Shown piece after piece: positions 55,221-64,000 of a stretch of DNA of 64,000 bases. The DNA lies in assembly GCA_016946835.1 (NCBI GenBank), contig JACVTC010000081.1, positions 591,501-655,500 of the forward strand, read 5' to 3'. The stretch's first letter is position 1. Every line of letters begins with the position of its first letter. The DNA is from Neocallimastix lanati (nom. inval.). Lineage: Eukaryota; Neocallimastigomycota; Neocallimastigomycetes; Neocallimastigales; Neocallimastigaceae. The notes under the pieces are model-generated. The model was not told the DNA's origin and ran no database searches. It worked only from the letters and a program-made list of their open reading frames with translations. The position numbers and the translations under genes are program-made.

Positions 55221-55680
55221 TTATAAAAGTACGTTAGAAGCAATAGCTTCTAACTTTTCCCATTCCTCGATAATAACACCACGACCAATATTGCGAGTAA
55301 TAATTTCAGTATTAGTGTTATCAATTGAATCTGTATCTGGAGGTGAAAATCCATGCCTTATCATTTCTACGTCGACGCTCTTGGTAACGGTAGATTCAAC
55401 GGAATACCATTTCATCATCAAACTAAAAGATCGACAGATTAATGGTATTACGTTTGTTAGGAAACTCCGCAATCCCCACAAAATACGGAACAGTTGATGA
55501 AGTTGAACTTTGTTTAAAAATATTGTCAACTAATTGTCTTTGTTCCCCATCATTAACTTTAATTTTTGAATATATTGAACGCCCACCAAGAAGTGCACTC
55601 AATATATAATAATAAATATTATTATCATAATCCTTTTCTGAATCTAAAGAAACATCCAAGGATCTTTGTTCAATTATCAT
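55221..55680 (-). pseudogene. Small gene of unknown function split by one frame change
   Basis: On the minus strand, ATG at 55680 opens 85 codons (MIIEQRSLDVSLDSEKDYDN...; VPYFVGIAEFPNKRN) to a TAG at 55423-55425. A second frame, offset by one base and overlapping there, continues with SLMMKWYSVESTVTKSVDVE and ends GVIIEEWEKLEAIASNVLL at 55221. Base composition and residue use look like real coding on both sides. The break may be a frameshift mutation, an assembly error or a very small intron; the obvious GT..AG candidate of 29 bases has the wrong phase. A decayed relative lies at 30575-30714. I do not recognise the family. Confidence 0.55.
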
Positions 55681-56096
55681 AATGATGATAAAAAATAAAA
55701 AAAAGAAAAAGAAAATAGAAAAAAAAAAAAAAAGAAAATAAAAAAAAAAAAAAAAAAAATATATATGAATATATATATATATATATATAGGCATAGATAT
55801 CTACCTACAACCAACAACAATAAAATAAAAAAAAAAAAAAATTTTTAAAAACTTTTTATTTTAAAATGATGATTGAATTAAATTTAATTTTTATTTTATT
55901 TTATTTAATTCTTATTTATTGTAAAACTTATTTTATTTTTTATTTTTTTACTTATTTATTTATTTTTTTTTTTTTTACATATAATATTTAAATTTAAATT
56001 ACAATTTCATATAATTTTTATATATTTATAATAATTTGTTTATTTATTTACTTAAATTTAATAAAAATAAAATAAGATTAAAAATATAATTTAATC

Positions 56097-56127
<31 letters not shown>

Positions 56128-56684
56128 TATATATTAATAAATATCATTTATCTTAGTATTTTTAACTATTTTTTATAGTACATAACATATATTAAAAAAA
56201 AATTTTTTTATAATTTCAAAAGTTTCACAAAATTATTTTATGAAACTTTAAAAAATTTTTTTCTATGAAACTATATATATATATTTTTCCTTTATACTTA
56301 AATAAATATTTTATATTTATATTTATATTTATATATTTTTTATTTTGGAATAAATATTTTATATTTATATTTATATTTATATATTTTTTATTTTGGAAAA
56401 CTTTAACTTACTTGCGTTAAGTTTCCTCTTATTCTAAATTTATATATAATTTTAATTTATAGTTATTTTTATTTTAATTTATTCTACTTTAAATTTATTT
56501 ATTTTTATTTGTATTTTTTTTTTTTTTTTTTAATATATTTTTCATTATTATTTTAATTTTTCATTTCTTTTTTCTTTTTCTTTTTCTTTTTTTTTTATTT
56601 TTTTTTATTTCTCTTTCATTTTTTTATTTTGTTTTCTATTTTGATTTATTTATTACCTTCTTTATTTTTTTTTCTTCCCCCCCT
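55681..56684. other. AT-rich intergenic region
   Basis: Homopolymers, (AT)n near 55760-55790, a 60-base direct repeat at about 56310-56398 (TATTTTATATTTATATTTAT units ending TTTATTTTGGAA), and T-rich DNA to the deacetylase stop codon. No gene is seen. Confidence 0.6.
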
Positions 56685-59447
56685 TTACTCGACTGGGCTA
56701 CATTGAGAATAGAATTCATTGTATTCTACACAAACGAAACCTTCTGGACAGCAAGTTAATCCAGTATATCCACTACCACCACATCTAGCATAACCTGGGT
56801 TAGCACATTCAGCAGCGACAGATGGTGTTTCAGTTTCTTCAATAGTAGTAGTGGTAGTTTCAACAACTTCAGTAGTAGTTGGTTGGGCAACTTCAGTGTT
56901 AATTGGTCCAACTGCAGCTTGAGTATTAACTGGTTCAACGACAGCAGTAGTAGTTGGTTCAGCAACTTCAGTAGTAGCTGGTTCAGCAGCAGCAGAAGTA
57001 GTTGATTCAGCAACTTCAGTGTTCACTGGTTCAACAACATTAGTAGTTTTTTCAGCAACTTCAGTGTTCACTGGTTCAACAACAGTAGTAGTTGATTCAG
57101 CAACTTCAGTGTTCACTGGTTCAACGACGGTAGTAGTTGGTTCAGTAACTTCAGTAGTAGCTGGTTCAGCAGCAGCAGAAGTAGTTGGTTCAGCAGCTTC
57201 AGTAGTGACTGGTTCAACGACAGTGGTAGTTGATTCAGCAGCTTCAGTAGAGGTTGATTCAGCAACTTCAGTAGTAGCTGGTTCAACGACAGTGGTAGTT
57301 GATTCAGCAGCTTCAGTAGAGGTTGATTCAGCAACTTCAGTAGTAGCTGGTTCAACGACAGTAGTGGTAGTAGTTTCTTCAAATTCTTGAAGAATATCCC
57401 AATTTATTGGAGTTTCGAATTGGAAGGTCTTACTTTCACCTTGTTTAACTGAAATCCAAACGGTAAGAGGATCATGACCAATTTGTTCGAGAGTAGCATC
57501 TTCAGGGAGGTTGACTGGAGTGACTCCCTTTGGAACAGTGACAGGAACAGTACAGTCACCATCAGCAGCAGAAACGGAAACCCCAACCACTTGTTGATCC
57601 TCGATTAAAAGCTTAGTTTCAGCACCACAAGATTCCAACTTAGCTCTTCTAATGTAAGTTTCAGCTTGATCTTCAGACTTTAAGGAAATGATTGGCCAGT
57701 CGACGTATTGAGTGAAACGTTTTACGACACTACGAGTCCAATCGGCTAAGAGGGAAGTGCCCTTTTCACCATCTTCATAGTAGTAAATATTAGTTTGGTG
57801 GAATTGGTGAGATTCATGACGAAGCTTGATAAGTAAAAGGAAGACACGAGAACTTTCACGATCTAAAATTTCTTCGAAAGTAGAATCCTTACCAAAGAAG
57901 TCATGATAAATTTGGTTGTATAACCAAGTGTTTTCTTCAGAGGTAGCACAAGAAAAGTAAATTTCAGATGGAGTACGTGGAATGACTGGGAAACCTTCAA
58001 TGTTACTACTTTCTAAGGTAGTGAAGAATGGAAGGTAAGGATGTTGGACGTTAGTGATTGGAGCACGAGTGATATCACCAACAGCAGATTTAATACCGTA
58101 GGTTTGGAAAACTTCGATGGCATCCTTATTATGTAAACCAGAGATTTGAGGAGTAATAATAGCACCACCAGACCAGTATTCCTTTTCGGTAAGACCTAAA
58201 GCTTTAGCGACATCAATATTTAAACGAATTTCATTATCGACATCGGATTTGGAGACATCATCTAAATTTTCGTGGGTGAAGGTGTGGGAACTCCAGAAGA
58301 ATTCCTTTTGGGTGGTTTCATTGTGGTTGAAGTAGTTGAAGTTGATATCCTTTTCCATGGTTTCATATTGTTTTTCAGAGAATTGGTAATCTTCCGATGG
58401 CCAACGCTTATCACCGGTACCTGGTTCCTTAACATATTCTAAATCGACGTATCTGTTACCATCGACACTAAGAGCTTGATCGTAGTCCACGAAAGCTAAG
58501 ACACCATTACCATTAAAGGCTAATTCAGCACGGTAGACAGAACCAGCTGGCATTTCTTCTAAGATATCCTTTTGGAATTGAGCCAATTTTTCGAAATCGT
58601 TAGGACCGGAACGGATGACTTCATCACCAAATTCCTTGTTATTTTTAGCATCGACGACATTAGTGGAAAGGAAGACATCATCAATGTGAGGAGTGAGGTA
58701 GACACGACGGAAACCGTTGAAGAGACCATGAGTACCCCAAGTTAACCATAAGTGATTAAGAATGATACTTGATTGAGACCAGTCACCGAAACCGAAGAAG
58801 AAACTCATTTCTTCACGACCATTATCGAATTTGGTGATAGTAGCAGCGATTGGATTGGCACCATCAGCCTTAGCATAGTAAAGGAAAGGAGTAGTTTTTT
58901 CATTGATAATGCTAACACCAGTATGGTAGATACCGTTAACTTCTAATGGAGCAGTAATTTTAACACCAGCGGCCTTAAAGATTTGTTGAACTTCCTTAGA
59001 GTTTTCAACAGCTAAAGGTTGATCATCAAGAGCTTCACCCCAATTATTTGGGTCGAAGAGACCGACATTTGGATTAGAGGAGACATCATCAGAAATAATG
59101 ACTCTACGAACACGATATTTAGCTTCAAATTCATCGAGAACGTTCCATTGTTCAGCACTCATAGCACTAATCCATAAACCATTGCTTTCATGAAGAAGAT
59201 TACCACCATTAACAATGACCAGATTATATTTTGGTTGGTTATCGTCATCATAAAGTTTTAAATCTTCATCGTAAGAGCTTACGATATCATAAGGGATACC
59301 GTAAGATTCTAAACCAAGGGTGATAGCATCAGTCAAAGAATTTGGAAGAGTTAATACTAAAGCTTTCATGGTAAGAGTGGATTGACCAGCCACTATAGTC
59401 ATCATGAAAGCCATTATCATGGCAATAATATATTTAATGTAAGCCAT
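56685..59447 (-). CDS. Secreted Agd3/CE18-like polysaccharide deacetylase with C-terminal CBM1
   Basis: 920 residues in one exon. The signal peptide is 1-20 (ending VAG). Residues about 25-240 resemble the N-terminal alpha/beta region of Agd3-type proteins (NLVIVNGGNLL, RRVIISDDVSS). The NodB-like deacetylase part follows, with TPHIDD at 252-257 (Asp pair) and SHTFTHENLD at 387-396 (H388 and H392 as metal ligands); later motifs include YWSGGAIITPQISG (424-437). A beta-rich part (about 600-685) precedes a Thr/Val/Glu-Pro-Ala repeat linker (about 690-870) with VVEPxxTEVAE units. The CBM1 is at about 880-920 (YARCGG, GYTGLTCC, EFYSQC). Known CE18 enzymes deacetylate galactosaminogalactan; the substrate here is unknown. 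The CBM1 suggests action at cellulose-containing plant material or a matrix on it. Confidence 0.82.
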   Translation of the reverse strand: MAYIKYIIAMIMAFMMTIVAGQSTLTMKALVLTLPNSLTDAITLGLESYGIPYDIVSSYDEDLKLYDDDNQPKYNLVIVNGGNLLHESNGLWISAMSAEQWNVLDEFEAKYRVRRVIISDDVSSNPNVGLFDPNNWGEALDDQPLAVENSKEVQQIFKAAGVKITAPLEVNGIYHTGVSIINEKTTPFLYYAKADGANPIAATITKFDNGREEMSFFFGFGDWSQSSIILNHLWLTWGTHGLFNGFRRVYLTPHIDDVFLSTNVVDAKNNKEFGDEVIRSGPNDFEKLAQFQKDILEEMPAGSVYRAELAFNGNGVLAFVDYDQALSVDGNRYVDLEYVKEPGTGDKRWPSEDYQFSEKQYETMEKDINFNYFNHNETTQKEFFWSSHTFTHENLDDVSKSDVDNEIRLNIDVAKALGLTEKEYWSGGAIITPQISGLHNKDAIEVFQTYGIKSAVGDITRAPITNVQHPYLPFFTTLESSNIEGFPVIPRTPSEIYFSCATSEENTWLYNQIYHDFFGKDSTFEEILDRESSRVFLLLIKLRHESHQFHQTNIYYYEDGEKGTSLLADWTRSVVKRFTQYVDWPIISLKSEDQAETYIRRAKLESCGAETKLLIEDQQVVGVSVSAADGDCTVPVTVPKGVTPVNLPEDATLEQIGHDPLTVWISVKQGESKTFQFETPINWDILQEFEETTTTTVVEPATTEVAESTSTEAAESTTTVVEPATTEVAESTSTEAAESTTTVVEPVTTEAAEPTTSAAAEPATTEVTEPTTTVVEPVNTEVAESTTTVVEPVNTEVAEKTTNVVEPVNTEVAESTTSAAAEPATTEVAEPTTTAVVEPVNTQAAVGPINTEVAQPTTTEVVETTTTTIEETETPSVAAECANPGYARCGGSGYTGLTCCPEGFVCVEYNEFYSQCSPVE

Positions 59448-60118
59448 TTTTCTTTTAATTTATTTATTTTATCTATTCGTTTATTTTCTTTTATTATTTT
59501 CTTTTATTATTTTTTATATTTAGAAATTATAAATTAATTATTTATTTTTAATATATAAAATATATAAGAAAAAAAAAAGGTATATTTCTTGAGTTTTTTT
59601 TTTTTTTTTTTTTTAGATACTCTTCCTTATATATATATATATATCTTTTATATTAATTGCAGATAGAACATTAGTAGAGTAGATATATTTTTATAATTAA
59701 TAATGAACACGATATTTAAAGTATAGCCCATGGAAGAAGTTTTATATAATAATGATAGATTATTAAAGGGTATAGTATTTGATTTCATAGATTATTCCAT
59801 TTATAGGTTACCAAAAAGGCATAAGAATATTATAAATATGATAATAAATAAATAATCAAACAAATAACAATAAAAATAAGTTAATATATTATTTATATAA
59901 TTTTTTATATTATATTTTTTATATAAATTATTTAAAATATTATTAAATTAACAATAATTACATTTTATTTTTTATTTAATTTTTTTTTTATTATTTTTAT
60001 TATTATTTAATGTTAAATAAAAAAGAAAAAAATTTGAAAGAAAAGAAAAAAGCCTTTATATATAAATCTTTAAAATATATATATTATTTTATTAGTATAT
60101 GATTTAAATTATTTAAAT
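59448..60118. other. AT-rich upstream region of the deacetylase gene
   Basis: T-run at 59596-59614, (AT)n at 59632-59644, and A/T homopolymers. No motif I can assign as promoter and no gene. Confidence 0.5.
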
Positions 60119-60305
60119 AGATAATAATTGAATAATAAATAATAAATAATAAATAATAAATAATAAATAATAAATAATAAATAATAAATAATTGAATAAT
60201 AAATAATAAATAAATAATAAATAATAAATAAATAATAAATAATAAATAATAAATAATAAATAATAAATAATAAATAATAAATAATTGAATAATAAATAAA
60301 TAACA
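60119..60305. repeat. (AAATAAT)n heptanucleotide tract
   Basis: Period-7 repeats with three TTGAATAAT interruptions. The same repeat type as near the CBM1 units, though no unit is present here. Confidence 0.85.
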
Positions 60306-60610
60306 AATTTTAATGATTATTATTTCTAATAGATAATTAATAATAATAAAATTTTAATTATTATTATTTCTATTAAAGTAAAACAGCAATTCTCAAATTA
60401 AGAAATGATGAATAGTTTATTCAAATTAAATTAAGAAATTATATTAAAAAAAAAAGAAAAAATAAATTAAAAAAGAATTAATTATTTATTTAAATCATCT
60501 TTTTATTTTTATTCATTCAACTATTTATTTAAATAGATATTATTTATCTATTTAATTATTTATTATTCATTTTATTATTTTTTTAAGGTAAACATTTCAG
60601 ATTATTTCTT

Positions 60611-60645
<35 letters not shown>

Positions 60646-61261
60646 ATTAATTGATTCCCTTTTTTATGTTTTATTTTATTTTTTTGACATGATTTGAAAG
60701 AAAATAATAATAATGAAACTAAAATAAAACAAAATCTCTAAAATATATATTATCAAAATAGAATAAATAAATAAGTAAAAAAAAAAAAAAAAAAAAAAGA
60801 CAAAAAAAAGTTGAAACGAAACAAAAAAGGCGTTAAATAATCTCAATGCCATAATGTTAAACAATATTAAGAAAAAAAAATTTAAATTCAAATTCAAATT
60901 GAAACTGATACAAACAGATAACCATTTTAAAGTTTTATAAACTGCATTTCTTTTAGCATAATAATTATATATAAAGTATTATTCTTATTATTATTATAAT
61001 ATTATTAAATTTTATTAAAATAATAATAATTATTATTATTATTATAATATCATTATTTATTATTATTATAATATCATTATTTATTATTATTATTATTATT
61101 ATAATATCATTATTTATTATTATTATTATTATTATAATATCATTATTTATTATTATTATTATTATTATTATTTAATATTTAAAATTTTAAAATTTTAAAA
61201 AAAAATTCTTTTTTTTTTTTTTTTTTGAGATTTATAAATATTGGTTAAAAATAATATTAAA
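60306..61261. other. AT-rich region without gene
   Basis: A-runs at 60617-60642 and 60777-60798, and a set of (TTA)n stretches at about 61030-61170 separated by four copies of TATAATATCATTATTTATTA. No coding region is seen. Confidence 0.6.
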
Positions 61262-61398
<137 letters not shown>

Positions 61399-63680
61399 TA
61401 ATTTTAAATGAATTGCGATCATAAAGAAAATAATAGTAATTATAAAGAATTATTAATAATAAATTAATAGAATAATAATAAATAATTAAATAATAAAAAT
61501 AATCAATTATAAAGAATATTAATAATTAGATTCATTAGTCAATATTAAATACAATGAAAGTAAAATAGTAATAATTAACATAGTTTTATATAATAATTAT
61601 ATATATATAATAATAATAATAATAATAATTAATTATAATTAAATAATTAATATAGAATATTTTATATAATAATTAAAATAGTTTATATAAAATAAAAAAA
61701 AAAAAAGGTGAAAATAAAAGGAAAAAAAATCATTCATTCACACTTAACAGCATTAGAGTTAACACATTTTTATTGACCTATATTAGAAAATTTAAAGATT
61801 TATTTTTTATTATTTATTTATTTATTTACTTATTTACTTATTTATTTATTTACTTATTTACTTATTTATTTATTTTTTATTTTTTATTTTTTATTTTATA
61901 TTTATTTTATATTTATTTTATACTTATTTATTTATTTTATATTTATTTATTTATGATAAATAAAAACTTTTTTTTTTTTTAAATAATTAAACTTTCCATG
62001 ATAATTTTGTTTAAATAAATTTTAATTAAATAAAAAGCATTTCTTATTAGTACCTCCCATTCTTATTTTTTTATATTTTATTTTTTTTTTTTTTTTACTA
62101 TTATTCTTATTTAATTATTTAATTTTATTATTTAATTATTTAATTTTATTATTTAATTATTACTTTTTATTATTTAAAATATTATTCTATTTTTACTTAT
62201 AATAAATGAATTTGTTTATATTTTAATGGATACAATAATAAATCATATATGATAATTATAAGTAGAGTATGATGATGATAATCACTTTCACTCTTTTTAG
62301 AATTTATCTACCTTAATATACAATAATATGCATTTAAATATATTAATGTACATTTAAATATATATTAATATACAATTAGATATATACAATTAAAATATAT
62401 CTAAATATATTAATATACATTTAAATATATTAATGTACATTTAAATATATTAATATACATTAATATTGTAACGCATTTTAATTAATATTTAATTATTAAT
62501 ATAATAAAAAAATTTTTTTTTTCTTTTGTTTGTTTGCTTTAAAGAGTTGAAAAAAAAACATTCAATAATATATTATCATTATTTATAATTGGTTATATTT
62601 AATTAAATTTTTACATTTTTAATTTCTTTTATTTTTTTTATATATTTATATATATTTATATTTATTTATATATATTTATATATGTTTATATATTTATTTA
62701 TATATATTTATATATATTTATATTTATTTATATTTATATATATATATTTAATATTTTTTTTGATATTTTTTGACATGTTGACTTTTTTTTTAATTTCTTT
62801 TCTCATAATCAAAAAGAGATAAAATTTATTTAAATTAAGGTTTGTGTAACCTTTAAAGAATATTTTTTAATTAGTTTCTTTTTAAAAAATAACCAATAAT
62901 TGTTGAGTAACCTTATTTACTATTATTATTTTAATTTAAATTTTAAAAAAATAAAAAGAAAAAAAAATAATTTAATCCATTATAAAATAAAATAAAAAAA
63001 AAATAAAAAAGATAATCATAAAAATATGGATGAAAGAAGTTAAAGTTAATAGATATGAAAAAAAAAAAAAAAAAGAAGTGAAAATTTTTAAAAATATTAT
63101 AATAATAAAATTATTAAAATTTCTAAATTTTTATAATTAGATGTAAATTTTTTTCACTTTTTCAATATAATTAAAGACTATTAAATATTATTAAATATAA
63201 ATTTAGAAGTTAAAAAAAAAATCAAAAGTAAAAAAAAAAATAATAAAAACAAAATAATTAATGAAGAAAAAATTTTTTATAAAGATGTATTTAATATAAT
63301 TTCATATAATTTCATTTCATTTAATTTCATTTAATATAATTTAAAAATTTTTATTTTTATAGTTTCAAGTTAATATTTTTGTGTGTTTCCAATTTTGAAG
63401 ATGAAAAATGATTTGTTGCATTGAAAAATGATATAAAAAAATTGGAGATTTTTTTTAATTTTATTTTTTAATTTTTTTTTTTTTTTTATTTTTTTTTTAA
63501 TTTTTTTTAACTATTGTTAAAGTTTAGAGATATGATAAAAATTAAAAGAAAGAAAAAAGGTTCATCAATTAATATGTTTAATTTCATTATTATATAATAT
63601 TAATTTATGATAATTACCTTTTTTTTTTTTTTTAATTTTTATATGTATATCTTAAAATTTGAATAATGATAATCAAATAA
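61399..63680. other. AT-rich region without gene
   Basis: Contains (TTTA)n variants at 61800-61950, interleaved TTAATATACATTTAAATATA-type repeats at 62320-62460, (TATATTTA)n at 62640-62750 and many homopolymers. I find no credible frame on either strand. Confidence 0.6.
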
Positions 63681-64000
63681 TAATCAAATAATAATAATAA
63701 TAATCAAATAATAATAATAATAATCAAATAATAATAATAATAATCAAATAATAATAATAATAATCAAATAATAATAATAATAATCAAATAATAATAATAA
63801 TAATCAAATAATAATAATAATAATCAAATAATAATAATAATAATCAAATAATAATAATAATAATCAAATAATAATAATAATAATCAAATAATAATAATAA
63901 TAATCAAATAATAATAATAATAATCAAATAATAATAATAATAATCAAATAATAATAATAATAATCAAATAATAATAATAATAATCAAATAATAATAATAA
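63681..64000. repeat. Perfect 20-bp minisatellite running off the right edge
   Basis: Sixteen exact copies of TAATCAAATAATAATAATAA fill the last 320 bases. Two imperfect units precede them. The array continues beyond the window. Confidence 0.97.

Noticed and set aside
55415-55430. Ornithine decarboxylase antizyme with programmed +1 frameshift
   Set aside because: Stop-adjacent frame change is suggestive, but the stop is TAG, not the usual TGA, and the downstream residues do not resemble the antizyme core.
63681-64000. CRISPR-like regular repeats
   Set aside because: Repeats are contiguous with no unique spacers, and the genome is eukaryotic by gene content.

Overview
The window looks like genome sequence from an anaerobic gut fungus (Neocallimastigomycota). 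Noncoding DNA is extremely AT-rich, with long homopolymers and penta-, tetra-, tri- and heptanucleotide arrays. Mobile-element proteins are Asn/Lys-rich. The host genes encode secreted proteins with fungal-type CBM1 cellulose-binding modules on Thr-rich stalks. The phylum is inferred from composition and gene content; no rRNA or other marker gene is present.

Host genes. Five paralogous minus-strand genes (9015-10580, 16642-17745, 21454-22422, 34430-36022, 47056-48063) form a dispersed tandem array. Each encodes a signal peptide, a variable N-terminal part, a 12-residue Thr/Pro repeat stalk (about 29, 16, 13, 33 and 15 copies) and a C-terminal CBM1. They share 3' and 5' flanks, so whole segments of several kilobases were duplicated. 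A sixth upstream flank without its gene lies at 3794-4807. Further right, a large minus-strand gene (56685-59447) encodes a secreted Agd3/CE18-like polysaccharide deacetylase ending in a stalk and a CBM1. A small minus-strand gene or pseudogene (55221-55680) is split by one frame change.

Mobile DNA fills the space between the CBM1 genes. It includes a Ty1/copia element cut by the left edge (3-3793), whose 3' LTR carries a polyA-tailed SINE-like insert with a 14-bp target duplication. There is a 929-bp coding-free LTR element (TRIM type, 4808-5736) with LTRs that look identical. Three remnants of one minus-strand copia family sit at about 6190-7586, 12640-14279 and 20059-20615, and two further copia remnants at about 23860-24720 and 27170-30420. 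A complete but disabled copia element with target duplication spans 39177-44803. Rearranged LINE remnants lie at 30920-33865 and 45230-46395, and a probable solo LTR at 37422-37923.

Repeat architecture. A roughly 1.8-kb inverted repeat (24847-26660) is built from pentanucleotide arrays spaced by short copies of a CBM1-gene flank. The last 320 bases are sixteen perfect copies of a 20-bp unit. From 59448 to the right edge I see no convincing gene. Several copia elements share a primer-binding site complementary to the anticodon arm of tRNA-Lys(CUU), which suggests half-tRNA priming. Together the window shows a secreted cellulose-binding family that diversifies by segmental duplication and coding-minisatellite change inside a retrotransposon-rich, AT-biased background.
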